Part shown: one piece after another, positions 28,074 to 36,667 of the stretch
Layout: the number at the start of each line of letters is the position of its first letter
Numbering within the stretch: position 1 is the first letter of the stretch
Assembly (NCBI RefSeq): GCF_014646295.1
Contig: NZ_BMNE01000009.1
Span: 62,001 to 126,000 of the forward strand
Source of the DNA: Nocardia rhizosphaerihabitans
Lineage (GTDB): Bacteria > Actinomycetota > Actinomycetes > Mycobacteriales > Mycobacteriaceae
DNA length: 64,000 nucleotides
Direction of reading: 5' to 3'
Translations under genes and position numbers: made by a program
Notes under the pieces: model-generated
Told to the model about the DNA's origin: nothing
The model's database searches: none
The model's input: only the letters and a program-made list of their open reading frames with translations

Positions 28074-28907
28074 ATGCCATTTTTCGAAATCGGCGGAACC
28101 TCGATCGCCTATGACGAGGCGGGATCGGGGCCACCGGTTGTCTTCCTGCACAACCTCGGCGGTGATCGCTCCATCTGGCGTGCCCAGTTCGACGAACTGC
28201 GGCAGTCGCACCGGGTGCTCGCGATCGACCTCATCGGGTACGGCGATTCGGACGCGCCCGACGACGGCTACACCCTCGAGAACTACCTCGCCATGCTCGA
28301 GGCGTTCTTCGCCGACCGTGACCTGCGGGACGTGACGCTGGTCGGGCACTGTTTCGGCAGCGCGCTGTCGCTGCTCTTCACGCAGAAACACCCCGAACTG
28401 GTGCGCTCGCTGGTACTGAGCAGCCCGCTCACCGCCGCCACCCTGCGCCCGACCCGCACCGGCCTGGCCGCGCTCCTCGGCCGATACCTGCACCTGGACT
28501 CGCTGCTGTCGGTGGTGCGGATTCCCGGCCCGCTCGCCGGGCTGATCGTCGCGGAGCAGATCGCCACCGCCGGACCGCACACCGCCGAGACCGCCGCACA
28601 CCTGCGGACCCGGTGGACCGAGCGTCGCAGGCTGATGGTGACCGCCGCGATCTCCCGCCAGATCCCGCGACTCGCGCAACTGGACACCTTCTCCCCGCCC
28701 ACTGATTTCCCGCCGATCACGACCGTCTGGGGCACTCGCAACAAGGTGCTCTCGGCACGGGCGGGCGCCACGCTGAACAAGACACTGAAACCGGTGCGGG
28801 CGATCGAAGTCGAGGGCGCCGGCCACCTGGTCATGGTGGAAGCACCCGAAACGGTCACCGACGCCATCCTTTCCGCGATCGACTACGCGAATGGAGGAAC
28901 ACGATGA
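28074..28907 (+). CDS. Alpha/beta hydrolase with Cys at the nucleophile position
   Basis: A 277-residue alpha/beta-hydrolase fold protein (GSGPPVVFLHNLGGDRSIW, then IDLIGYGDSD). The nucleophile elbow reads GHCFGS, putting Cys93 where Ser is usual. The base His251 is in GAGHLVMVEAP, but the expected acid position (WGTRNKVLS) has Asn223 in place of Asp. The family mostly contains esterases and thioesterases; the Cys/His/Asn set may indicate an acyltransferase or thioesterase acting on the polyketide. ATG 28074 follows GGAGGG and a longer frame upstream is not preferred. Translationally coupled (ATGA) to the next gene. Confidence 0.9.
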   Translation: MPFFEIGGTSIAYDEAGSGPPVVFLHNLGGDRSIWRAQFDELRQSHRVLAIDLIGYGDSDAPDDGYTLENYLAMLEAFFADRDLRDVTLVGHCFGSALSLLFTQKHPELVRSLVLSSPLTAATLRPTRTGLAALLGRYLHLDSLLSVVRIPGPLAGLIVAEQIATAGPHTAETAAHLRTRWTERRRLMVTAAISRQIPRLAQLDTFSPPTDFPPITTVWGTRNKVLSARAGATLNKTLKPVRAIEVEGAGHLVMVEAPETVTDAILSAIDYANGGTR

Positions 28908-29365
28908 GCCGCCACATCCAGATCACCTTCGACGCGCACGACCCGAGAGCACTGTCGACCTTCTGGCGCGAGGTGCTGGGATATGTGCACCCCGGCCCGC
29001 CCGGCGTGGAACTGCCCGCGGGCGCCGATCCGCTGGCCGCGTGGGAGGAATTCCTCGCCCGCATCGGGGTGCCGGAGGATCAGCGCAATACGAGGTCGGC
29101 CATCGAGGACCCGGACGGGCACGGACCGCGCGTGTTCTTCCAGCAGGTCCCCGAGGACAAGGTCGCCAAGAATCGCGTCCACCTCGACGTGCGTGCCGCG
29201 CCAGGCCTGTCGGGGGAGGAGCGGATGGTGGCGCTGGAGGCGGAGTGCGAACGGCTCGTCGCCCTCGGGGCGACCCGGAGACAGCGGTTCGAACCCGACC
29301 CGCCGATGAGCACCGGCTTCATCGTCATGGCCGACCCCGAGGGCAACGAGTTCTGCCTGGACTGA
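28904..29365 (+). CDS. VOC/glyoxalase-like domain protein
   Basis: A 153-residue protein of the vicinal oxygen chelate superfamily, close to the 'glyoxalase-like domain' proteins of actinobacteria. It opens with IQITFDAHDPRALSTFWREVLGY and ends with GFIVMADPEGNEFCLD, the typical final strand with a metal-binding Glu. The middle carries RVHLDV, where His could be a metal ligand. Its ATG overlaps the stop of the hydrolase gene, so they share an mRNA. The reaction is not deducible. It converges on the SnoaL-like gene with a 9-bp gap. Confidence 0.85.
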   Translation: MSRHIQITFDAHDPRALSTFWREVLGYVHPGPPGVELPAGADPLAAWEEFLARIGVPEDQRNTRSAIEDPDGHGPRVFFQQVPEDKVAKNRVHLDVRAAPGLSGEERMVALEAECERLVALGATRRQRFEPDPPMSTGFIVMADPEGNEFCLD

Positions 29366-29374
29366 TCCCGGGGT

Positions 29375-29770
29375 TCAGGCGGTCTCGGCGGGAACGGACA
29401 ACGCGGCCTGCATCGCGACACCGTCGACATAGGTGTGCTTCTCCCGCACCGCACCGTCCTCGACCAGCACCACATCCGCGATGTCCACATCGACAGCGCC
29501 GCCGGTGACCGAGGTACCGGACAGCTTCCACTGAACCACCCAGAAGTCGTCGCCGACCCGGAGATCGACCATGGTGAACGTCAGATCCGGGACCAGCGCG
29601 AACGTTTCCGCGGCGGCGGTGCGGATCTCGGCGCGCCCGTGCGCCGGCTTGCCGCCGGAGTGCAGGTGGAAAATCGAATCGGGCGTGTGCAATTCGACGA
29701 TGCGGTCGGGATCGCGGTCGGCCCAGCAGGCGTGATAGCGCTCGAACAGATCTTTGGTGGCATCGGACAT
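29375..29770 (-). CDS. SnoaL-like / NTF2-fold protein
   Basis: A 131-residue small alpha+beta barrel protein of the SnoaL/NTF2-like superfamily: it starts ATKDLFERYHACWADRDPDRIVELHTPDSIFH and continues with HGRAEIRTAAAETFALVPDLTFT, the standard pattern of a polyketide cyclase/ketosteroid-isomerase-like cone. ATG 29770 is preceded by GGAAGGGG; a longer frame upstream is not supported. Such proteins bind small hydrophobic molecules, with or without catalysis. It is divergent from the TetR gene at 29899. Confidence 0.85.
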   Translation of the reverse strand: MSDATKDLFERYHACWADRDPDRIVELHTPDSIFHLHSGGKPAHGRAEIRTAAAETFALVPDLTFTMVDLRVGDDFWVVQWKLSGTSVTGGAVDVDIADVVLVEDGAVREKHTYVDGVAMQAALSVPAETA

Positions 29771-29898
29771 GGGCTGAAGCCCCTTCCAAGATACAAACAG
29801 GGTGACTGTATGTTCCCGGAACGCGGTGTAGTCGGTCAAGGGTCGAAGGGCCTCGGATCCGCCGTGACCGCAGTCCTGCCCTAGACTTCGACGTCGCC

Positions 29899-30513
29899 AT
29901 GAACCCTGACCGCAGAACCCAGGCCGAACGCTCGGCGGCGACGCGTTCCGCTGTCGTTCGTGCCGGGCGAGAACTGTTCGGGCAGTACGGGTATGGGGCC
30001 GTGAGCACGATCGCGGTCGCGGAGGCGGCGGGGGTCAGCCGTGGTGCGCTCTATCACCAGTTCGGCGAGAAACGCGATCTGTTCGAGGCGGTGTTCGAGG
30101 ATCTCGAGCGCGACCTGGTCGAGGTGATCGCCACCGCGGTCGCCGAAGCGCGGTCGGATGATCCGGTGGCGAGTCTGATCGTGGGCTGCCTGGCGTGGCT
30201 GCAGGCGTCGACCGCTCCGGAAGTGCGGCGGATCGCGCTGCTGGACGCCCCCGCGGTCCTCGGTTGGAGCCGGTGGCGCGAGATCGAGCTCCGGCACACG
30301 ATCGGACTGGTGGAAAACGCTCTGGCCGGGGCCATCGCCGCGGGTCGCGTCCGTGCGCAGCCGGTGCGGCCCCTGGCGCTGGTCGTCGTCGGCGCCCTCG
30401 ACGAGGCGGCGCAGTATCTGGCGAACAGCGACGATGTCGAGGACATCGCGGCCATTCGCTCGGTGATCGAGCAGCTGATCTCCGGTCTGGCGGTCGACCG
30501 CAGACATAGCTAG
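29899..30513 (+). CDS. TetR family transcriptional regulator
   Basis: A 204-residue TetR regulator with a clean helix-turn-helix (RAGRELFGQYGYGAVST, then VAEAAGVSRGALYHQFGEKRDLFEAVF) at residues 22-68 and a TetR_C-like effector domain. It is divergent from the SnoaL-like gene, its most likely target. Its TAG stop codon (30511-30513) lies inside the iron box of the following gene, so any transcription through it would meet IdeR. Confidence 0.9.
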   Translation: MNPDRRTQAERSAATRSAVVRAGRELFGQYGYGAVSTIAVAEAAGVSRGALYHQFGEKRDLFEAVFEDLERDLVEVIATAVAEARSDDPVASLIVGCLAWLQASTAPEVRRIALLDAPAVLGWSRWREIELRHTIGLVENALAGAIAAGRVRAQPVRPLALVVVGALDEAAQYLANSDDVEDIAAIRSVIEQLISGLAVDRRHS

Positions 30514-30528
30514 GTTAGCCTTGCCTAA
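30510..30528 (+). promoter_or_regulatory. IdeR/DtxR-type iron box
   Basis: CTAGGTTAGCCTTGCCTAA matches the 19-bp IdeR consensus TTAGGTTAGSCTAACCTAA at 16 positions. It overlaps the stop codon of the TetR gene on the left and the A of the start ATG of the siderophore-interacting protein on the right, a position that would block transcription start or a leaderless mRNA when iron is sufficient. Confidence 0.8.
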
Positions 30529-31409
30529 TGGCTACTGTCACCGCCGCGAATCGTTCGACCATGGCCTACGCGACTCTGCGGGTTCGTCGCGTCGTGCGGC
30601 TGACCCCGCGCATGGTCCGGATCACGCTCACCTGTGCGGATCCCGCCGCCCTGGCCGATGTGGGGCCCGATCAGTACACCAAGCTGTTCTTCCCGCTGCC
30701 GGGTCAGGCGCGTCCGGCCGTACCGCCGCCGGTCGACGACGCCGTGGGTGGCGTAATGAGTTGGTACCAAAGGTATCTCGCCATGCCCGACGAGATCCGG
30801 CCGCCGATGCGCACTTACACGATCCGGGCGCAGCGACCAGCGCTCGGCGAACTCGACATCGACTTCGCGCTGCATCCCGACCATGCCGGGCCCGCCTCGG
30901 ACTGGGCATCCGCGGCGGCGCCCGGTGACGAGATCGGTCTGCTCTGCCCGGCGCGTGCGCTGTACAGCCCGCAGCCGGATCCGGCCTGGCAGTTGCTGGT
31001 CGGCGACGAAACGGCGATTCCGGCGATCGGCGCGATCGTGGAGCGTCTCGACGCGGGGGTGACGGTGCGGGCCTTCATCGAGGTCGCGGGACCTCAGGAC
31101 GAGCAGCGGTTCGACACCGGCGCCGATGTGCGGATCGAGTGGGTGCACCGCGGTGACCGCGCCCATGGGGAGGCGGTCGTCGAAACGGTGTGCGCCGCAG
31201 AGCTTCCCGAGGGTGTGCCCTACGCGTGGATCTCCGGCGAGGCGACCCTGGTGAAGCTCGCGCGGCGCAATCTCGTCCGGGATCGGGGGATCGACCAGCG
31301 CGCGATCACGTTCACCGGCTACTGGCGCCAAGGTCGCAACGAGGAGGACAACGGCCGCGAGAAGGTGCGCCGCGCCGTCGCCGGGGAGCCGCTGGTCGAC
31401 GAGGACTGA
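30528..31409 (+). CDS. Siderophore-interacting protein (ViuB-like ferric reductase)
   Basis: A 293-residue flavoprotein of the siderophore-interacting family, which reduces ferric siderophores in the cytoplasm to release iron. The N-terminal FAD-binding barrel includes RPPMRTYTIRAQRP (the RxYT FAD motif) and the C-terminal NAD(P)H domain includes WQLLVGDETAIPAIGAIVERL and the family motif YAWISGEATLVKLARRNLV; GYWRQGRNEED closes the domain. Iron control is seen directly as an IdeR box overlapping the start codon. No siderophore synthesis genes are nearby. Confidence 0.93.
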   Translation: MATVTAANRSTMAYATLRVRRVVRLTPRMVRITLTCADPAALADVGPDQYTKLFFPLPGQARPAVPPPVDDAVGGVMSWYQRYLAMPDEIRPPMRTYTIRAQRPALGELDIDFALHPDHAGPASDWASAAAPGDEIGLLCPARALYSPQPDPAWQLLVGDETAIPAIGAIVERLDAGVTVRAFIEVAGPQDEQRFDTGADVRIEWVHRGDRAHGEAVVETVCAAELPEGVPYAWISGEATLVKLARRNLVRDRGIDQRAITFTGYWRQGRNEEDNGREKVRRAVAGEPLVDED

Positions 31410-31430
31410 CCACCGGGCCGCATAGTGACG

Positions 31431-31462
31431 CCACTAATAGTTATTGCACTAACTATTAGTGG
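31431..31462. promoter_or_regulatory. Perfect inverted repeat, candidate OhrR/MarR operator
   Basis: CCACTAATAGTT and AACTATTAGTGG are perfect 12-bp arms with an 8-bp spacer, AT-rich, 33 bp before the start of the MarR/OhrR-like gene. MarR-family proteins bind such repeats in their own promoters, so autoregulation is likely. Confidence 0.75.
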
Positions 31463-31495
31463 CATAATACTGTGTGGACGAAGGAAGGTGGAACG

Positions 31496-31954
31496 ATGCT
31501 GGAGCTCGACGATCCGCTGCGGCTTGACCGGCAGGTGTGCTTCGCGCTGGCGGTGGCCAATCGCTCGGTGCTCGCGGTCTATCGGCCGCTGCTCGAGCCG
31601 ATGGGGCTGACGCACCCGCAGTACCTGGTGATGCTCGCGCTCTGGGGCGAGGCGCCGATGTCGGTGAAGTCCGTCGCCGAGGCGATTCAGCTCGACTCGG
31701 CGACGCTGTCGCCGCTGCTGAAGCGGCTCGAATCGGCCGGGCTCATCACCCGCCGCCGCGATCCGCACGACGAACGCACGCTGCTCATCGACCTCACCGA
31801 GGCCGGACAGGACCTGCGCAGGCAGGCCGAGCAGATCCCGCCCGCCGTCGTCGCCCGGCTCGGCGTCAGCCTGGCCGATCTGGAAGAACTGCGTGACGTG
31901 CTCGGCCGGGTCAACGCGGCCGCGCTGCGCGCAGCCGATGCGAGGGAGCAGTGA
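31496..31954 (+). CDS. MarR family regulator, OhrR-like
   Basis: A 152-residue MarR-type repressor resembling OhrR, the organic-hydroperoxide sensor. The N-terminal LRLDRQVCFALAVANRS carries Cys15, at the place of the peroxide-sensing cysteine of OhrR. YRPLLEPMGLTHPQYLVMLALW is followed by the winged helix (SVAEAIQLDSATLSPLLKRLESAGLI, wing RRRDPHDERTL). ATG 31496 follows GGAAGGTGG. A perfect inverted repeat lies just upstream. No ohr peroxidase gene is adjacent, so the target is either distant or the co-transcribed membrane protein. Confidence 0.9.
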   Translation: MLELDDPLRLDRQVCFALAVANRSVLAVYRPLLEPMGLTHPQYLVMLALWGEAPMSVKSVAEAIQLDSATLSPLLKRLESAGLITRRRDPHDERTLLIDLTEAGQDLRRQAEQIPPAVVARLGVSLADLEELRDVLGRVNAAALRAADAREQ

Positions 31955-32331
31955 TGACCGACTCGACCCCGAACCTCTGGCAGCGACTGCGCTACGTCGG
32001 CGGCGGCACACTGCCGCCGTCGATGGCGGACTGGGTGCTCAACGACCTGACCGGTCCCGGAGCGACCCGCCGCTACCTGATGCGGTTCCTGCTGCCCGTC
32101 CTGCCGGTGCTGTGCCTGTTCCTGCTGGTGCCGGGGCCGCTGTGGATGGGGCTGTCGATGATGGCGCTGCTGTATCTGCCGCTGATCTACTTCACCGTCG
32201 CCCTGGTCTACGTGTACCGGCGGCACCGCCTGGTCAGCCACGGATTCGACCCCGAACTCGCCGACACCGCCGAGGTTCGCCGTGCCGAAGCCGAGCGCAT
32301 CGCCTACGAGACACGCCACAACCGCGCCTGA
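31954..32331 (+). CDS. DUF5313-like small membrane protein
   Basis: A 125-residue protein with two transmembrane helices in the middle (MRFLLPVLPVLCLFLLVPG and LSMMALLYLPLIYFTVALVYVY) and a charged C-terminus. The N-terminal LWQRLRYVGGGTLPPSMADWVLNDLTGPGATRRY is typical of the actinobacterial DUF5313 family, function unknown. The ATG at 31954 overlaps the last base of the MarR stop (a GTG at 31951 is an alternative), so it is translated with the regulator. The family name is from memory. Confidence 0.8.
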   Translation: MTDSTPNLWQRLRYVGGGTLPPSMADWVLNDLTGPGATRRYLMRFLLPVLPVLCLFLLVPGPLWMGLSMMALLYLPLIYFTVALVYVYRRHRLVSHGFDPELADTAEVRRAEAERIAYETRHNRA

Positions 32332-32513
32332 CCTGGGGATCCGGTGCCGGGACTGTCGGCTCGCCGCGATCACGGGTAGCGTCCGATCAGACTCGTTCAC
32401 GCACCTCCACACCCTCGCTCGGGCAGTGCGCCATCGCTACGAGCTCGTGCTGGTTGTGTGACCGGGTTCGTCCGGTGACACCAGGCGAGCTCAGTGAGTG
32501 GAGGAGGGTGGCT

Positions 32514-33623
32514 GTGGGTGACTTCGAAGATGTGCCGACGTTGGGGGTCGAAGAGGAATTCCTGCTGACCGACCCGGGAACCGGCGCGCCGGCACCGAGG
32601 AACGCCCAGGTCGCCGAGACGGCGCGGCGGGCTGGGATCGATCTGCAACTGGAACTGACCCGCTGTCAGGTGGAGACCCGCACCGCGGTGCACTCCGATA
32701 TCGGCGAACTGCTGGCCGAGCTGCGCACCTCGCGGCGCGGGGTCGCCGACTGCGCGGCCGAGCACGATGCCCGGCTGCTGGCGGTGGCGGTCCCGCCAAC
32801 CGTGCCGGAGGGATACCCGGTGACCGACACGCCGCGCTACCAGCGGATCGCGCACACCTACGGCATGCTCGCCCACGAGCAGGGCCTGTGCGGCTGTCAC
32901 GTCCACGTCGCGGTGCCCGATCGGGAGACGGCCGTGCAGGTCAGCAATCACGTGCGGCCCTGGCTGCCGCTGCTGCTCGCGCTGACCGCGAATTCGGCGA
33001 TCTATCGCGGCACCGAAACGGGGTACGTGAGTTGGCGCAACATTATGTGGCGGCGCTGGCCCAGCGCTGGCCCGCCGCCGTATTTCGCGTCGCTGGCCCA
33101 GTACGAGTCGCTCGTGGCGATGATGCACGCCAGCGGCAGCATTCTGGACAAGAAGATGGTCTATTGGGACGTCCGCCTGTCGGAGTCGTTCCCGACCGTC
33201 GAGATCAGGGTGAGCGATATCCCGGCCACGGCCGAGGAGTCCGCCCTGCTGGCCGCGCTGATCAGGGGCATGGTCACCACAGGGCTCCGGTCGATCGCCC
33301 AAAACGAGCCGGCGCCACCCGTGCCGGGTGAGATGCTGCACGCCGCCTACTGGAATGCCGCGCACTCAGGCTTGGACGGAAACGGCCTGCACCCGGTCCG
33401 CGGCAGTGTCGTCCCGTATCGCGACCTGCTCGCCGAACTCGTCGACCGGATCGAACCCGCACTGCGCCACAGTGGCGACCTCGCCTTCGTCACCGACGCG
33501 ATCGCCGCCGTGGGCAAGCGCGGCAACGGGGCCCAACGGCAAGTGGTGGCCATGCGGGCACGGCGCGACGTCACCGACGTGGTGGCGGAACTGGCGCGGG
33601 CGACTCTCGAAGGCTGCCCGTAG
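32514..33623 (+). CDS. Carboxylate-amine ligase, YbdK-type glutamate-cysteine ligase
   Basis: A 369-residue member of glutamate-cysteine ligase family 2 (YbdK/EgtA-like fold). It opens with PTLGVEEEFLLTDP, the GxExE-type start of the family, then LELTRCQVETRTAVHSDIGEL, CGCHVHVAVPDRE and VRLSESFPTVEIRVSD, which form the metal/ATP and substrate pocket. GTG 32514 is preceded by GGAGGAGG at 32500-32507. The real substrate of YbdK-like proteins is often unknown; thiol synthesis in actinomycetes usually uses mycothiol, so glutathione formation should not be assumed. Confidence 0.9.
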   Translation: MGDFEDVPTLGVEEEFLLTDPGTGAPAPRNAQVAETARRAGIDLQLELTRCQVETRTAVHSDIGELLAELRTSRRGVADCAAEHDARLLAVAVPPTVPEGYPVTDTPRYQRIAHTYGMLAHEQGLCGCHVHVAVPDRETAVQVSNHVRPWLPLLLALTANSAIYRGTETGYVSWRNIMWRRWPSAGPPPYFASLAQYESLVAMMHASGSILDKKMVYWDVRLSESFPTVEIRVSDIPATAEESALLAALIRGMVTTGLRSIAQNEPAPPVPGEMLHAAYWNAAHSGLDGNGLHPVRGSVVPYRDLLAELVDRIEPALRHSGDLAFVTDAIAAVGKRGNGAQRQVVAMRARRDVTDVVAELARATLEGCP

Positions 33624-33635
33624 CTCCCACCTCGG

Positions 33636-36542
33636 TCACTTGTTCGGGGGACGCAGGATCTCGCCGAGTTGCTGTTCGAGCCGTTCCAGCGCGGCACGGG
33701 CCGCTTCGAGCTCGGCCTCGAGCCGGGCGATCGCCGCCTCGTCCACCTGTGGCCCGACGGGCGAGGTCTGCGGCTGACCGGGTGGCGGCGCCGCCGGTCG
33801 ACCGGGTGGGGGTGGCGCGCCGGGACCGCCGCCGGGCGCGGTCGCCATATTGCCGGTCTCCGGGCCGAAGACCTGGTCGAGCGCCTCCCCGAGAGTCGGG
33901 GCGTAACCGACCCTGACCCCGCCGGTGCCGGGCTCCCGGTAGCTGACCAGCACGCGTGCCAGCTGCGGGAAGGTGGAACCGTTCTGCGCCGTCGAAATCC
34001 GTTCGGTGAACAGCGGTTCGACATAGAGCACTCCGCCGTCGGCGATCGGCAGCGTGATCAGGTTGCCGTACTGGATCTGGTTCGAGCGCTCGAGCAGGGT
34101 GCGCTCGGAGGCCACCCTCGTATCGGAGATCATCGAGTTCTGAATCTGTTGCGGCCCTTGGGTGAGCGTGTCGGTGGGCAGTTGCAGAATGTGGAACTTG
34201 CCGTAGTTCTCCGGGTCGGAGCGCACCGAGATATAGGCCGACAGGAACTCTCGCCGGAACCCGACCATCGCACTGGCCAGCCGGAACGACGGTTCGGCGG
34301 TCTCGGGGTCACCGAGCAGGACATAGAACGGTGGCTGTTGCGGATTGGCCTCCACCGTCGGATCACTGGGCACCGACCAGAAAGCGTTGTTGGTGAAGAA
34401 CTCTCGCGGTTCGTCCACGTGATAGCGGGCGAGCATGTCGCGCTGGATGACGAACAGGTCCTCGGGGTACCGGAAATGCGCGCGCAGGACGGGGCTGATC
34501 GAGGACTCGGGCTCGACCGTGCCGGGGAAGACCCGCATCCACGTCGCCAGCACCGGGTCCTGGGCGTCGATCTGGTAGAGAGTCACGGTGCCGTCGTAGG
34601 CGTCGACGGTGGCCTTCACCGAATTCCGCACGTAGGAGATCTCTTCGGGATTGCGCGGCGGTCCGTCGTCCTCGTGGTGCAGGGCCTCCAGGGAACTGCG
34701 TGCGGCGTAGGGATAGCCGTCGATCGTGGTGTACGCGTCGACGATCCAGACGATGCGGCCGTCCACGACCGCCGGGTACGGATTGTTGTCGACGGTGAGC
34801 CACGGTGCGACCAGCTCGACGCGTTCCCGCGGGTCGCGATGGTAGATGATCTTCGACTCGGGCCCGATCGCCTTGGCGAAGAGGATGTTTCGCTCGGTGT
34901 AGTTGGTGGCGAAGGCGAGCCGGTTGAGCCAGTTGCCGATCGGCACGCCACCCGCGCCGGCGTAGGTGTATTTGGTGGCGTCGGTGTCGTATTCGCGCGG
35001 CTCGGTGCCGCCGCCGACGATGGCGTAGTCCGGGTCCGTCCTGGCGATCACCTCACCGAAGTAGATCCGCGGCTGTTCGACCGGGATGATCTGCTGCCCG
35101 GCCTGCTGGGAGGCGATGTCGCTGACGGCGTAGATCGGATAGCCGCTGTTGCTCGCCGAGCTGTCGGCGGCGGCATCCCGGACCGCCGCGTTGACCCGGT
35201 TCGCCGGCGCCGCGACGAACCCGTCGCCGTGGGTGTAGACGGTGTGCCGGTTGACCCAGTGCGACTGGTTGCCGCTGAGCGCCCCCGGCGTCAGTTCCCT
35301 GGCCGCGACCACGTAGTCGCGCAGGCGGCCGTCGATGCGGTACCGGTCCAGATCCAGGTGATCGGGGAAGCTGTAGAAGTTCTTCAGCTGCTGTTGCTGG
35401 GTGAAGGTCCGCGAGAGCACGCGCGGATCGAGCAGCCGGATATCGGCGATGGTGGTCGCGTCGGCGGCCACGCGCGGTGGCTGCGTGGAGCCGACACCCG
35501 GATACGGCTGATAGTCGACCCGGTCGCCGCCGATCCCGTAGGCCTGGCGGGTCGCCGCGATATTGCGTTCGATGTACGGGCTCTCCATGTCGGCGGCATT
35601 GGGGCGCACCGAGAACTGTTCGACCACCAGCGGCCAGACACCACCGGCCACGATCGAGGACAGCAGCAGCAGGGCGGCCGCCATCGCCGGGATCCGCAGG
35701 TCGCGCAGCACGACCGCGGAGAACACCGCGACGGCGCAGACCAGCGCGATCGCGAACAGGACGAGGCGGGCGGGGAGCACGGCGTTGATGTCGGTATAGC
35801 CGGCGCCGGCGAAGGTCGGTTCCCTGCGCTCGCTCGACAGCAGGATGTACCGGTCGAGCCAGTACGCGGCCACCTTCATGAGCAGGAACAGTCCGAGGAT
35901 CACCGCCAGCTGGACGCGGGCCGCCACGGTGAGACCGAACGACTTGCCGCCGAGCCGCAGCCCGCCGAACAGATAGTGGGTGGCCAGATTCGCCAGGAAC
36001 GCGAAGATCACCAGGGCGAAGAACCAGCTCAGGACGAGCCGGTAGAACGGCAGGTCGAAGACATAGAACCCGATGTCGTGGCCGAACTGGGGATCGTGCA
36101 CGCCGAACGACCCGCCGCGCAGGAACAGTTGCACCGTCTCCCAGCGCGACTTGCCGATGAGACCGCAGATCAGACCGAAGCCGACGGCGATCCCCACCCC
36201 GAATCGCAGCGGCCACCGCGCCACCATCCGCCGGATTTCGCCCAGTGGGTCGTCCTCGCGTGCGGGCAAGAACGCCGGACGTGACCGGTACGCCAGCCAC
36301 ATCGCGGTGAAGACGACGCCGCTGACGAGCACCGTGATCACGGCGAACAGCGTGAGCTTGGTGAGCAGCACGGTCGACCAGACAGTGCGATAGTCGACCT
36401 CGCCGAACCACAGCCAGTCGATGTAGGTGTGGACCAGCCGCGGCACCACCAGGATGATCACGAAGAACACCGTGACCGACGTCAGCAGCAGGCGAAGACC
36501 TCGGGGCAGCTGTCCCGATTCAGTGTCGTCACGAGCGCTCAT
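33636..36542 (-). CDS. UPF0182 family membrane protein
   Basis: A 968-residue protein of the UPF0182 family, common in actinobacteria and of unknown function. About seven transmembrane helices occupy residues 20-325 (for example LLLTSVTVFFVIILVVPRLVHTYI, LTLFAVITVLVSGVVFTAMWLA, LSWFFALVIFAFLANLATHYLF), followed by a large extracytoplasmic domain of about 600 residues (AFATNYTERNILFAKAIGPESKII). The C-terminus is Pro/Gly-rich and ends with a short coiled coil (IARLEAELEAARAALERLEQQL). ATG 36542 is chosen over an upstream ATG because GGGAGTGGCAG precedes it. Ends 12 bp from the convergent ligase gene. Confidence 0.93.
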   Translation of the reverse strand: MSARDDTESGQLPRGLRLLLTSVTVFFVIILVVPRLVHTYIDWLWFGEVDYRTVWSTVLLTKLTLFAVITVLVSGVVFTAMWLAYRSRPAFLPAREDDPLGEIRRMVARWPLRFGVGIAVGFGLICGLIGKSRWETVQLFLRGGSFGVHDPQFGHDIGFYVFDLPFYRLVLSWFFALVIFAFLANLATHYLFGGLRLGGKSFGLTVAARVQLAVILGLFLLMKVAAYWLDRYILLSSERREPTFAGAGYTDINAVLPARLVLFAIALVCAVAVFSAVVLRDLRIPAMAAALLLLSSIVAGGVWPLVVEQFSVRPNAADMESPYIERNIAATRQAYGIGGDRVDYQPYPGVGSTQPPRVAADATTIADIRLLDPRVLSRTFTQQQQLKNFYSFPDHLDLDRYRIDGRLRDYVVAARELTPGALSGNQSHWVNRHTVYTHGDGFVAAPANRVNAAVRDAAADSSASNSGYPIYAVSDIASQQAGQQIIPVEQPRIYFGEVIARTDPDYAIVGGGTEPREYDTDATKYTYAGAGGVPIGNWLNRLAFATNYTERNILFAKAIGPESKIIYHRDPRERVELVAPWLTVDNNPYPAVVDGRIVWIVDAYTTIDGYPYAARSSLEALHHEDDGPPRNPEEISYVRNSVKATVDAYDGTVTLYQIDAQDPVLATWMRVFPGTVEPESSISPVLRAHFRYPEDLFVIQRDMLARYHVDEPREFFTNNAFWSVPSDPTVEANPQQPPFYVLLGDPETAEPSFRLASAMVGFRREFLSAYISVRSDPENYGKFHILQLPTDTLTQGPQQIQNSMISDTRVASERTLLERSNQIQYGNLITLPIADGGVLYVEPLFTERISTAQNGSTFPQLARVLVSYREPGTGGVRVGYAPTLGEALDQVFGPETGNMATAPGGGPGAPPPPGRPAAPPPGQPQTSPVGPQVDEAAIARLEAELEAARAALERLEQQLGEILRPPNK

Positions 36543-36667
36543 CTGCCACTCCCGTGACCATGCCGGGCCGTACGACCGACGCTGGCCACCGCCACCGATT
36601 CTACTCGGCGGGGCCACCTCGACCGTGCTCGTTCACCGAGGGGCGCCGGGCGGTGGCGGCCCGGTCC

